A stretch of DNA of 64,000 nt from a bacterium (GTDB lineage Bacteria; Bdellovibrionota_C; UBA2361; RFPC01), in the NCBI GenBank assembly GCA_030431715.1, contig JAUIIO010000015.1, positions 1-64,000 of the forward strand, in the 5' to 3' direction. Under the pieces are notes generated by a model that worked only from the letters and a program-made list of their open reading frames with translations, ran no database searches and was not told the DNA's origin. The translations under genes were made by a program, and so were the position numbers. Positions 9,607 through 17,628 of the stretch are shown in pieces. Each line of letters opens with the position of its first letter. Position 1 is the first letter of the stretch.

Positions 9607-10629
9607 ATGAACTCTTCAAGCAAAACACCACGTAGCGTCGGGGTGCTAGGGCTTGGAAATTGGGGAACAGCTCTCGCAAACCACCTTGCTTGCGCGGGCC
9701 ACGATGTCATCGGCTGGACGATTCAAGATGAGATAGTTCACGGAATTAATTCCGAGCATCGTAATCCCTGCTACCAGAGTGAGGTGGTTCTCTCTTCCGA
9801 GTTGCGCGCGACGGCTGATCTCTCAGAGCTTTCTGATGTAGAATATCTGTTGTTAGTTGTTCCATCGAAGGCACTTCAAGAAGTGCTTTCCTCGTTGACT
9901 TTAAAAAAAGATGTAACGCTGATTAGTGCTGTGAAAGGGCTTGGTGGAGAAGAAAATCTTACCCCACTTGAGCTCTGTAAGAAGTATTTGCCTGAGGTTA
10001 AGAGGCTTGCAGTCTTTTCTGGTCCGAGCTATGCGGCGGATATTGTCGCCGGGAAACCTGCTGGTGTTGTAACGGCTTCTGATTCAAAGCAAGTTGCTGA
10101 AGACGTGGCCCGTCTTCTTACAGCGAACCGTCTACGAGTATATGTTTCCTCAGACACAGTCGGTGTCGAGCTCGGGGGAATTGTAAAGAACATTATAGCT
10201 GTCGCTGCCGGGGTCTGTGACGGACTCGATCTTGGTGCCTCGGCTAGAGCCGGGCTTATTACACGCGGACTGGCCGAGCTCATACGGTTTGCTACCGCCA
10301 GCGGCGCAAGAGCTGAGACTCTTACCGGCCTTTCAGGTCTTGGAGACCTTATTGTAACAACCACAGACGATCAAAGTCGCAACAGGAGAGTAGGGCTAGC
10401 ACTCGGTCGAGGAGAGAAGCTTGATGATATCCTGACTCGTCTTGGCTCTGTCGCTGAAGGGGTGCGCACCGCACCGATTATACTTGGACTAGCCAAAGAG
10501 CTGGGCGTAGATATGCCGATCACTGAGGCTGTGACTAGGCTGCTGGCAGGAGAGCTCTCTCCGTCGGAGCTCATTCCATTTCTTATTGAAAGGCCTATTA
10601 AACCCGAATCTAGCGGGAACGTATGGTAA
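9607..10629 (+). CDS. gpsA: glycerol-3-phosphate dehydrogenase [NAD(P)+]
   Basis: Reduces dihydroxyacetone phosphate to sn-glycerol-3-phosphate, the backbone of phospholipids. The N-terminal Rossmann fold has GVLGLGNWGTAL; SGPSYAADIVAGKP lies at the domain boundary; the catalytic lysine lies in GGIVKNIIAVAAG; LSGLGDLIVTTT and SRNRRVG complete the family pattern. The length is 340 residues, as expected. The ATG is preceded by AAGGAG. It follows gyrA by 40 bp on the same strand and may be cotranscribed with it, and it converges with the nucleotidyltransferase gene only 5 bp away. Confidence 0.95.
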   Translation: MNSSSKTPRSVGVLGLGNWGTALANHLACAGHDVIGWTIQDEIVHGINSEHRNPCYQSEVVLSSELRATADLSELSDVEYLLLVVPSKALQEVLSSLTLKKDVTLISAVKGLGGEENLTPLELCKKYLPEVKRLAVFSGPSYAADIVAGKPAGVVTASDSKQVAEDVARLLTANRLRVYVSSDTVGVELGGIVKNIIAVAAGVCDGLDLGASARAGLITRGLAELIRFATASGARAETLTGLSGLGDLIVTTTDDQSRNRRVGLALGRGEKLDDILTRLGSVAEGVRTAPIILGLAKELGVDMPITEAVTRLLAGELSPSELIPFLIERPIKPESSGNVW

Positions 10630-10634
10630 TTAAG

Positions 10635-11081
10635 CTACGACTTCTCTAACTTCTCAACATCGAGGAGGTCTTGGGGGCGTCCAGCGATCTTTTTTATCTT
10701 AATCAGATTGTTTTTTGAGACGAGTTTTACTTCCTGACCTGCTAGGGTGATGGTAGATGAGGAGTCGTAGAGTTCTTGGAACGCTACTCCTTTAAGGGAT
10801 GTAATAAGGTCAACTCTCCACGGGGGAGCCCCAAGCTTGAAGAAATTTCCTTCCATCGCAAAAAGTTCTTTCTTGAGGGACTCTGCTGGCACCCCAAACT
10901 CAGAAAGGGCTGAAATTATTGCGTCTGCGTTATCGCTAGAAGGTTCTACGAAGAAATCGATATCTTTAGTATAGCGAGGCTCGGTATAGTGGATAACAGC
11001 ATAACCCCCCACGAGTATGAACTTAACCGTGTGCTGATGAAAGAGCTCGATCAGTTCTAAAATGTCTTGGTTTTCAATCAT
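10635..11081 (-). CDS. nucleotidyltransferase-fold protein (DUF6036/AbiEii-like)
   Basis: A 148-residue minimal nucleotidyltransferase. FILVGGYAVIHY near residue 25 is the helix-turn of the fold, and YTKDIDFFVE provides the two metal-binding aspartates. A third acidic residue is likely the D of WRVDLIT. Proteins of this type occur as chromosomal orphans or as toxin-antitoxin or abortive-infection partners. The chosen ATG overlaps the stop of the upstream 71-residue gene by 8 bp, with GGAAAG upstream, so the two are translationally coupled. An earlier in-frame start (11102) would lie deep inside the upstream gene and is less likely. Confidence 0.7.
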   Translation of the reverse strand: MIENQDILELIELFHQHTVKFILVGGYAVIHYTEPRYTKDIDFFVEPSSDNADAIISALSEFGVPAESLKKELFAMEGNFFKLGAPPWRVDLITSLKGVAFQELYDSSSTITLAGQEVKLVSKNNLIKIKKIAGRPQDLLDVEKLEKS

Positions 11082-11289
11082 CTGAGTACTTTCCGGACTC
11101 AATCTTTGTTCTATCTATGCAAGATTTGAGGGGGGTGCCTGTCTGTAGCTCATAGGCCTCTTTTATGAGTTCTTCGGTCGCTTTGAATCTCTCTTCGGTA
11201 TCTACGGACTGCCAAAATGCGATATCCCAAGTAGAGTCCTCGTCTTCAAGTTTACCAAAAGATATTAGGAGCTTTCTTTTCTTTTTCAC
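11074..11289 (-). CDS. small partner protein of the nucleotidyltransferase
   Basis: A 71-residue protein with a central WQSVDTEERFKATEELI segment. Small proteins with a 'W...(T/S)xEERFxAxxxL' core are often encoded just before nucleotidyltransferases of the AbiEii/DUF6036 kind; this is recalled from such pairs, not searched. Here it precedes one with an 8-bp overlap, matching a toxin-antitoxin-like layout. A basic KKKRK start and a helical body fit an RNA- or protein-binding role, but the function is not established. Confidence 0.55.
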   Translation of the reverse strand: MKKKRKLLISFGKLEDEDSTWDIAFWQSVDTEERFKATEELIKEAYELQTGTPLKSCIDRTKIESGKYSDD

Positions 11290-11511
11290 AAAGGCAGTAT
11301 CTCACGAAAGTCTTTATATGGAAATTCTTGTCAGGACCAGGGGAGCTGCGCCTTGCTCCGGGAGGGGGCAGATCTAGTAAAAATTCGTGGTTTATCTGGT
11401 GTTTTCTCCTGGGTAGAGACTTAAAATACTAAAAATACCCCGAAATATATTAAAAATCAGAAACAAAAGTCCCTTAGGGCGGATATATTGATAGACTTTT
11501 AATCGGCGATT

Positions 11512-12225
11512 ATGTGTAGCGACGAACAAATAGTAACAAACGGTGAGCAGCCAGTAGCTGGCAGCGAAGATATGGAGGCAAGGCTTGACTGGGTCAGGTC
11601 TATTGCTGGTCGTCTTATTAAGCGTCTTGGACTACCAACTTCTGAATATGATGAGCTCGTTTCGGCGGGGTATCTGGGGTATGTGGAAGCTGCTGGACGC
11701 TACGATCCAGACTCAGGTAAAAAGTTTGAGCATTACGCTGTGCTCAGAGTTCGTGGCGCAATCATTGATGCTATCCGTAAAAACTGCCACCTCTCTGGTC
11801 GAGCATACCGATACATGAAGGCTCTTGAGGCAGTACAAGATATGCGAGAGAGCGAGCAGGAATCTCAAACAAATACAGCAGAAGAGAATGTACCTCTTGC
11901 GCGAGCTCTTAGTATGGTTTCGCAAGGCGCTCTTACGTATCAGCTCAGTATGGACGAAGCGCGAGAAAGTGGGTATGAGCCTGCGTCAGAAGATATGAAC
12001 GCTGAAGAGCTACTCGAAGAAAAGCAGACCGGAATGCATCTTCGTGATAAGGTAAAAGAGCTAGATGAAGAGGAGCAGCAAGTCGTAGCTGGATACTATT
12101 TTGAGGAGAAATCTTTTGTTTCGATTGCGGAGAGTCTTGGGGTTTCCAAGTCGTGGGTTTCAAAAGTTCACCGCCGGGCTCTTCAAAAACTCGGAATGCG
12201 ACTCTCAAAGGAGTGTTGCACGTAG
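11512..12225 (+). CDS. FliA/WhiG-type RNA polymerase sigma factor
   Basis: A 237-residue sigma-70 family protein of the FliA (sigma-28) group. Region 2 (about 25-95) has YDELVSAGYLGYVEAAGRYD and the promoter-opening segment VRGAIIDAIR. Region 3 lies in the middle. Region 4 (about 175-232) ends in a helix-turn-helix, VSIAESLGVSKSWVSKVHRR. In many bacteria this type drives late flagellar genes, but no flagellar gene is in the window, so it may serve another regulon. The 130 bp upstream are AT-rich (several runs of A/T), as expected for a promoter; no strong ribosome site is seen before the ATG. cysS follows 50 bp downstream. Confidence 0.85.
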   Translation: MCSDEQIVTNGEQPVAGSEDMEARLDWVRSIAGRLIKRLGLPTSEYDELVSAGYLGYVEAAGRYDPDSGKKFEHYAVLRVRGAIIDAIRKNCHLSGRAYRYMKALEAVQDMRESEQESQTNTAEENVPLARALSMVSQGALTYQLSMDEARESGYEPASEDMNAEELLEEKQTGMHLRDKVKELDEEEQQVVAGYYFEEKSFVSIAESLGVSKSWVSKVHRRALQKLGMRLSKECCT

Positions 12226-12275
12226 CCGCTCTGTGGTTCAATATCTTGAATAAGCTTAAGGAAGAGAGCACATTC

Positions 12276-13682
12276 ATGACACTAAAGTTTTATAATTCCC
12301 TTACCCAACAAGTTGAAGAGTTTAAGCCGATTACACCCGGCGAGGTGCGACTCTATGCTTGTGGTCCCACAGTTTATAATTACGCACATATCGGTAACTT
12401 TCGCGCCTATGTTTTTGCTGATCTTTTAAGGCGTTATCTCCGGTATAAGGGCTTCCGCGTGAAGCATGTGATGAATATCACTGACGTTGATGATAAGACG
12501 ATCCGTGATAGCCAGAAAGAAGGGAAGCCACTTCGTGCCTTTACTGATTTCTACCTTGAGGAGTATCTCAAGGACCTCGACAGCCTTCATATCGAGCGAC
12601 CAGACCTTATGCCAAGGGCTACTGATGAGATCGATAGCATGGTCCGGATGATTGAGGCTTTATTAGAGAAAGGGCATGCCTACCGATCGGAAAAGGGCGA
12701 TATCTACTTTAAGATCAATAGCTACGATCAGTACGGAAAGCTTATTAATCTTGATCTCTCAAAAACGAAGCAAAATGCTGATGGAAGGCTTTCAAATGTT
12801 GATGAGTACGATAAAGAAAACGCTAATGACTTTGCGCTCTGGAAAGCACATGATGCCGACGATGGCGATGTCTTCTGGGAGACTTCTATCGGCAAAGGGC
12901 GGCCCGGGTGGCATATAGAATGCTCAGCCATGTCAACAAACTACCTCGGTGAGAGTTTCGATATTCATGTGGGTGGAATTGATCTCAAGTTTCCTCATCA
13001 CACTAATGAAATCGCTCAGTCTGAATGTACTTACGGAGTGAAGTTTGTAAATCTCTGGATGCACAATGAGCACCTGCTCGTTAATGGTCAGAAGATGAGT
13101 AAGTCTCTTGGGAACTTTTTTACCCTTAGAGATCTTTTAGAGAAGGGCTATCACCCACTGGCTATTCGCTTAGAACTCCTAAAGAGCCATTACCGTCAGC
13201 GAGCTGATTTTAGGGAGGATAATTTAAAGAGTAACGTTAAAATCCTTGAGAAGTTTGAGGCCTGTCAGTCACAGCTCAGAGCTAGCGAAGGGGCCACTAG
13301 CTGGGTTGGGCTTGAGGCTTGCATTCGTGAAGCGCAGGGCGGCTTTGAGAAGGCTCTCGATAATGATTTAAATATCTCTGAAGCTCTTGCTGCTCTCTTT
13401 GAGTTTGTTACTGAACTTAATAAGAACATGGAAGAAATAGGCGCGGAAGATGCCAAACGAGCGCTGCGCGCTTTTGAAGCGTTTAACTCTGTGCTGGGCG
13501 TGCTTGATTACACAAGTGATGTGGCTATTGATGAAGAAGTAGAGAAATTGATTGAAGAGCGTCAGCAGGCGAGAAAAGACAAGAACTTCGGGCGAGCAGA
13601 TGAGATTCGTGATGAGCTGTTCGCAATGGGAGTGGAGCTTAAAGATACTCCGGAAGGGGTTACTTGGAAAAAAGTGTCATAG
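12276..13682 (+). CDS. cysS: cysteinyl-tRNA synthetase
   Basis: A class I synthetase that charges tRNA-Cys. The HIGH-type motif is AHIGN inside CGPTVYNYAHIGNFRAYV, which also gives the first zinc cysteine. WHIECSAM and HHTNEIAQSEC supply the other zinc ligands, and KMSKSLGNF is the KMSKS loop. The C-terminal anticodon-binding domain includes RQQARKDKNFGRADEIRDEL. At 468 residues it has normal length. The ATG at 12276 with AAGGAAGAG upstream gives the family N-terminus (MTLKFYNSLTQQ); a longer reading frame upstream overlaps the sigma gene and is rejected. Confidence 0.96.
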   Translation: MTLKFYNSLTQQVEEFKPITPGEVRLYACGPTVYNYAHIGNFRAYVFADLLRRYLRYKGFRVKHVMNITDVDDKTIRDSQKEGKPLRAFTDFYLEEYLKDLDSLHIERPDLMPRATDEIDSMVRMIEALLEKGHAYRSEKGDIYFKINSYDQYGKLINLDLSKTKQNADGRLSNVDEYDKENANDFALWKAHDADDGDVFWETSIGKGRPGWHIECSAMSTNYLGESFDIHVGGIDLKFPHHTNEIAQSECTYGVKFVNLWMHNEHLLVNGQKMSKSLGNFFTLRDLLEKGYHPLAIRLELLKSHYRQRADFREDNLKSNVKILEKFEACQSQLRASEGATSWVGLEACIREAQGGFEKALDNDLNISEALAALFEFVTELNKNMEEIGAEDAKRALRAFEAFNSVLGVLDYTSDVAIDEEVEKLIEERQQARKDKNFGRADEIRDELFAMGVELKDTPEGVTWKKVS

Positions 13683-13687
13683 AGCCC

Positions 13688-13830
13688 CGTCATTGCGAGG
13701 AGCGTGCCGTAAGGCATTTTGCTGAAAGCAAAATAGCGAGACCGCAGGTCGAACGACGAAGCAATCTCCATGACCAATCACTAAAAATAGTATAATCGGA
13801 GCCAAAAGATTGCTTCGTTTCGCAATGACG
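13688..13830. repeat. dispersed inverted repeat, CATTGCGAGGAGC family, copy 2
   Basis: Begins CGTCATTGCGAGGAGCGTGC and ends TTCGCAATGACG. It starts 6 bp after cysS and ends 7 bp before the next, convergent gene, so it forms the entire shared 3' region. Confidence 0.8.
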
Positions 13831-13836
13831 AAAAGC

Positions 13837-14259
13837 TTACTTAGTTACCTTTTCGTCAACTTCAGCAGCCTCAGCTTTCATCTGAGCGCGAGCTTGCTCG
13901 GCCTCGGCGTTTAGCTTATCTATGTCTTTCCCCATAGATTTTTGAGCGTCAGCTACCATTTTGTTTGCATCTTCAGCCATTTTATCAGCTGTTTCCTGTG
14001 CATTCTTGGCAACCTGATTAGCTGATTCAGTCATTTCATCGATGCTTTCTTCTGTAGCTTTAGTGGCATCGGTAGCCATCTCGGCAGCATTGTTAGCTAG
14101 CTGAGTAGCTTCACGATTGATTGCCTCAGCTCCCTCTTTCATGTTGTCGGAGAGTTCTTTAGCGCTCTGCTCAAGCGTGCTCTGATCGTTTCCTGTCATA
14201 GTAGAGATAGCGAAAGCTACTACAAGTACGAGAACAAGTAGTGATATTCCAGTTTTCAT
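13837..14259 (-). CDS. membrane-anchored or exported coiled-coil protein
   Basis: A 140-residue protein with an N-terminal hydrophobic segment (residues 5-20) that acts as a signal anchor or signal peptide. It is followed by a long, charged, alanine-rich amphipathic helix with heptad-like repeats (NQVAKNAQETADKMAEDANK). Proteins of this look (apolipoprotein- or LEA-like) are often periplasmic or membrane-associated. There is no catalytic motif. The ATG follows CAGGAGG, a very strong ribosome site, suggesting high expression. It stands alone on the minus strand between two repeats. Confidence 0.65.
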   Translation of the reverse strand: MKTGISLLVLVLVVAFAISTMTGNDQSTLEQSAKELSDNMKEGAEAINREATQLANNAAEMATDATKATEESIDEMTESANQVAKNAQETADKMAEDANKMVADAQKSMGKDIDKLNAEAEQARAQMKAEAAEVDEKVTK

Positions 14260-14397
14260 ATGATGTTTACCTCCTGGTAATGTTTTAGCGCTCCCCTTGA
14301 AGGAGAGCCTTTATATTATACATCTCTTAGCACGAGATCACAGGTTTTTGTTAGAAGGTAACGCTGCGAAATGATAGACGATCTAGTTGAAATAGTG

Positions 14398-14537
14398 CCC
14401 CCTCCGCGAGCTCCGCGCTCTCCTGTGTTATTTAGTTCGTGTGGCCGCCTTAGTTTTTGAGCCGCTTAGCGGCTAGAAGACAAAGACAAACCATGTGTAT
14501 TAATGAACACTGGAGAGCGCGGAGCTCGCGGAGGGGG
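14398..14537. repeat. GC-rich inverted repeat, copy 1
   Basis: Arms of 32 bp (14398-14429 and 14506-14537) pair with one mismatch around a 76-bp loop. The arm reads CCCCCTCCGCGAGCTCCGCG and continues CTCTCC. The loop holds a small hairpin (AGCCGC-TTA-GCGGCT). It lies just upstream of ctaB-sco; a second copy lies just after it. It makes up most of the 336-bp gap 14260-14595; the rest holds the divergent promoters. Confidence 0.85.
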
Positions 14538-14595
14538 GATTCCTGGTGCTGCTCTATTGCTAAAAATTTGTGCGCTGCATACATTTAACAGGTCC

Positions 14596-15954
14596 ATGAA
14601 TGAGCATCTAAAAATCTTTCTCTCAGTTTCCAAGCCTCGAATAGGTGTAATGGTGGTGATATCTACCGCCCTTGGCTTTTACCTCTCTTCAGGGGGAATT
14701 ACCCCGCTTTCCACCTTCTGGGCAACGCTTGTAGGAACGTTTTTCTCTGGCGCCGGAGCTTCCGCTCTTAACGCCTACCTTGAACGCGATTCAGATAAGA
14801 TGATGGAGCGCACAAGAAATCGCCCTCTTCCTTCAGGTCAGGTTGAGCCGGGGTATGTGCTGGGTGTCGGAACTTGCTCTGTGCTTTTAGGAGTCTGTAT
14901 CCTTGCTGGGTGCGTGAACCTATTGACCGGGTTTCTTTCTCTACTTACCGCGTTTCTTTATGTCCTTGTTTACACTCCTCTTAAGCGCGTGACTTGGTTA
15001 AATACTACGGTAGGAGCAATTCCCGGAGCTCTCCCCGTTATGGGAGGATGGGCTGCCGGGAGCGGTAGCCTTGGGCTTGGGGCATGGCTTCTCTTCTTTA
15101 TCATGTTTGTCTGGCAACACCCTCACTTTTACGCTATCGCGTTTATGTACCGTGATGATTACGCAAGCGCTGGTATGAAGATGTTGCCTGTAGTTGATAA
15201 GACCGGAAGGCAGACTTTTGGGCAGGTGCTCTTCTTTAGTCTCCTTTTGCTTCCTGTGTCAGTTGCGCCTGTTCTTATGGGGATGGCTGGCGAAACGTAT
15301 CTTTTTGGCGTGCTTTTTGGTGGTTTTTTAATGCTCTATCATTCCCTACGCTTTATCTTGCGCGCAAACCGCGAAAGCGCTGGAGGGCTACTGAGATCGA
15401 GTCTTGTTTATTTACCTCTTCTCCTAGCGTTACTTATTGTTGATGTGAGGTTCTCTGAGCCTTACGCCATTAAGAGCGCCTCAGCTGCTGATAAAACGTT
15501 CGCTTATGCGCTCATAAACCAGCGCGGAGAAAAGATTTCGCTTACCGAGCAAGCCGCTAAACCAAGGGTAGTGAGCTTCTTTTTTACAAGCTGCCCGCAC
15601 ATATGCCCCAAAATCCAGACCCATATTGGTGAAGTTTCTAAGCGTTTTCCTGAAAAGGCGCTCTACTATTCAATCAGTATTGATCCTGAAAGAGACTCTG
15701 TTGAGCGTCTGGGTGAGTTTTCTAAGAAGTATAATGCTTCCGGAAGTGAGAATTGGAGCTTTCTAAGAGCCTCAGAAGCTGACGTTAAAAGCATTCTCAA
15801 AGATATGTTTAAGCTTGGAAGCGGTGAGGATCCTATGGAACACACCACTCGTGTAGTCCTCCTCGGCGCTGACGGTAAAATACAGGGCTACTATCGTGGT
15901 CTTGAGTCTGATGACATGGCCCGCCTCGCCAAAGATCTTGAGCTCCTTCCATAA
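14596..15954 (+). CDS. ctaB: heme O synthase fused to a SCO1/SenC copper chaperone domain
   Basis: A 452-residue fusion. Residues 1 to about 290 form a UbiA-family polytopic prenyltransferase that adds a farnesyl group to heme B. The metal-diphosphate motif NAYLERDSDK is at N59-D65-D67, followed by RTRNRPLP; several membrane helices follow. Residues about 305-452 form a thioredoxin-fold SCO domain with the copper site C333-x3-C337 (TSCPHICPK) and distal H416 (MEHTTRV), which delivers copper to the CuA site of cytochrome oxidase. Usually these are separate genes. The fused SCO domain should lie outside the inner membrane. The ATG at 14596 starts at the family N-terminus (NEHLKIFLSVSKPRIGVM); the longer frame begins inside the repeat and is rejected. 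Confidence 0.92.
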   Translation: MNEHLKIFLSVSKPRIGVMVVISTALGFYLSSGGITPLSTFWATLVGTFFSGAGASALNAYLERDSDKMMERTRNRPLPSGQVEPGYVLGVGTCSVLLGVCILAGCVNLLTGFLSLLTAFLYVLVYTPLKRVTWLNTTVGAIPGALPVMGGWAAGSGSLGLGAWLLFFIMFVWQHPHFYAIAFMYRDDYASAGMKMLPVVDKTGRQTFGQVLFFSLLLLPVSVAPVLMGMAGETYLFGVLFGGFLMLYHSLRFILRANRESAGGLLRSSLVYLPLLLALLIVDVRFSEPYAIKSASAADKTFAYALINQRGEKISLTEQAAKPRVVSFFFTSCPHICPKIQTHIGEVSKRFPEKALYYSISIDPERDSVERLGEFSKKYNASGSENWSFLRASEADVKSILKDMFKLGSGEDPMEHTTRVVLLGADGKIQGYYRGLESDDMARLAKDLELLP

Positions 15955-15955
15955 T

Positions 15956-16087
15956 CCCCCTCCGCGAGCTCCGCGTTCTCCTGTGTTTTTATCTCATTTT
16001 GAGACGCCCCCAATTATTGACCGCATATCGGCCTGCAATTGATGTATGTCTCTATGTAATAAATTGACACTGGAGCTCGCGGAGGGG
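15956..16087. repeat. GC-rich inverted repeat, copy 2 (arm shortened)
   Basis: The left arm (15956-15986) matches the left arm of 14398-14537 almost exactly. The right arm (16066-16087) has lost about 9 bp. The loop sequence is unrelated. It begins at the end of ctaB-sco and may act as its transcript end. Confidence 0.8.
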
Positions 16088-16160
16088 AAGTTGTTTTCCG
16101 TGCTAAAAAGCCATATTATAGTCGTTCTGACACATAAATCCTTACACAGGAGACTTTACG

Positions 16161-17027
16161 ATGGATATTAATGTTGGTCTGGCGAATATGCTTTGTAACG
16201 GCGTCATCATGGACGTGGTTAACGTTGAGCAGGCTCTGATTGCTGAGAAAGCAGGTGCTGTTTCTGTAATGGCACTTGAGAGAGTTCCCTCAGATATTCG
16301 CCGTGACGGTGGCGTAGCTCGAATGAGCGATCCTCAGATGATTGAAGAGATTAAGGCGGCGGTCAGTATTCCTGTTATGGCCAAAGTCCGAATAGGTCAT
16401 ATCGCTGAAGCGCAAATTCTTGAAGCTATCGGAATTGATTTTATAGATGAATCTGAGGTGCTTACCCCTGCAGATCCAGCAAAGCATATTAACAAGAAGC
16501 TCTTTAAGACTCCATTTGTGTGTGGTGCGTGCGATCTTGGTGAAGCCCTTCGACGTATCAATGAAGGTGCGGCTCTTATTCGTACCAAGGGTGAAGCAGG
16601 TACTGGAAACGTTATTGAGGCTGTTCGTCACCTGACAAAAATTAATGCTCAGCTTGCAGAGCTTAAAGGCATGCCCGTTGATGAACTTCAAGAAAAAGCA
16701 ATGGAATATCGTGTTCCTTTAGAACTCATACAACAGGTGGCTAACGAAGGTAAGCTTCCCGTTCCAAACTTCGCAGCCGGTGGGGTGGCTACTCCAGCTG
16801 ATGCTGCTCTTGTTAGACAGCTTGGTGCTGAGACTGTCTTTGTCGGATCTGGTATTTTTAAATCTGAAAATCCGCAAAAAGTAGCAGAAGCAATTGTTGA
16901 GGCCAGTACTCATTTCGATAAGCCTGAGGTTCTTCTTAAGGTATCCAGAGGTCTTGGTAAGGCTATGGATGGTATTGAGATAGGTACTCTTGATGAATCT
17001 CAAAAACTAAGTGGCAGGGGCTGGTGA
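16161..17027 (+). CDS. pdxS: pyridoxal 5'-phosphate synthase, synthase subunit
   Basis: Builds pyridoxal phosphate from ribose 5-phosphate, glyceraldehyde 3-phosphate and ammonia (the DXP-independent route). The 288-residue TIM barrel is intact: K75 in VMAKVRIGH forms the first Schiff base, K143 in [11 protein letters not shown] is the second lysine, and the phosphate loops and C-terminal KAMDGIEIG are present. The ATG follows CACAGGAG. Its stop overlaps the start of pdxT (GTGA), so the subunits are coupled, as expected for the 12+12 complex. Confidence 0.97.
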   Translation: MDINVGLANMLCNGVIMDVVNVEQALIAEKAGAVSVMALERVPSDIRRDGGVARMSDPQMIEEIKAAVSIPVMAKVRIGHIAEAQILEAIGIDFIDESEVLTPADPAKHINKKLFKTPFVCGACDLGEALRRINEGAALIRTKGEAGTGNVIEAVRHLTKINAQLAELKGMPVDELQEKAMEYRVPLELIQQVANEGKLPVPNFAAGGVATPADAALVRQLGAETVFVGSGIFKSENPQKVAEAIVEASTHFDKPEVLLKVSRGLGKAMDGIEIGTLDESQKLSGRGW

Positions 17028-17593
17028 CGCGCTCTGTCGGGGTTCTAGCGCTTCAGGGGTGTGTTGAGCCGCATTTTGATCTCATACGTCAAGTAGGTGC
17101 AAGAGCTGCCGCGGTACGTACCGAGGAAGATCTTGAAAACGTTGATGCATTGATACTTCCCGGAGGGGAGAGTACTACGATGCTTCGACTGATGAAGTAT
17201 ACGAATTTACCCGAAGCGATAAAGGAGTTTGCGACTCGCTCTCCTATTTGGGGCATCTGTGCAGGTGCAATTCTGTTAGCCAGTGTGGTTGAAAATCCCG
17301 AGCAGGAAAGCTTTTCTCTTATGCCGATACGCGCTTCTCGAAACGCGTATGGTTCTCAAAGCTTCTCTTTTAAGGCTCATGTGGAGTCTCCGTGGGATGG
17401 ATCGTCAAAGTGTGTAGACTTTATTAGAGCGCCGAAGCTTAGCGCCGAATCCTCTGAGGTGCAGCAGCTAGTGAGCTATCATTCAGAAGGGGTGCTTTTT
17501 CAGCAGGGTCATATTCTTGCTTCGGCATTTCACACCGAGCTTGGTACGGACCCATGGCTTCATGAGTACCTACTTTCGTTGGTTAGTTATTAA
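17024..17593 (+). CDS. pdxT: pyridoxal 5'-phosphate synthase, glutaminase subunit
   Basis: A class I glutamine amidotransferase that supplies ammonia to PdxS. It is 189 residues long, the normal size. The oxyanion motif GGESTTM, the nucleophile C79 ([10 protein letters not shown]) and the His-Glu pair H170/E172 (FHTELG) are present. Translation starts at GTG, overlapping the pdxS stop by 4 bp. Confidence 0.97.
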   Translation: MTRSVGVLALQGCVEPHFDLIRQVGARAAAVRTEEDLENVDALILPGGESTTMLRLMKYTNLPEAIKEFATRSPIWGICAGAILLASVVENPEQESFSLMPIRASRNAYGSQSFSFKAHVESPWDGSSKCVDFIRAPKLSAESSEVQQLVSYHSEGVLFQQGHILASAFHTELGTDPWLHEYLLSLVSY

Positions 17594-17621
17594 CCGCTAA
17601 GGACGCAAAGAGCGCGAAGGG
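17591..17621 (+). repeat. single arm of the CGCAAAGAGCGC-type repeat
   Basis: TTAACCGCTAAGGACGCAAAGAGCGCGAAGG begins at the pdxT stop codon. It is related to the outer arms of the nested repeat at 62199-62423. It lies in the 35-bp space between pdxT and the converging dockerin-tailed gene. Confidence 0.55.
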
Positions 17622-17628
17622 GAGATCT

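Noticed and set aside
14503..14595. An N-terminal extension of ctaB-sco beginning inside the GC-rich inverted repeat
   Set aside because: The extra 31 residues are encoded by the repeat arm and do not resemble the family; the ATG at 14596 starts at the conserved region.
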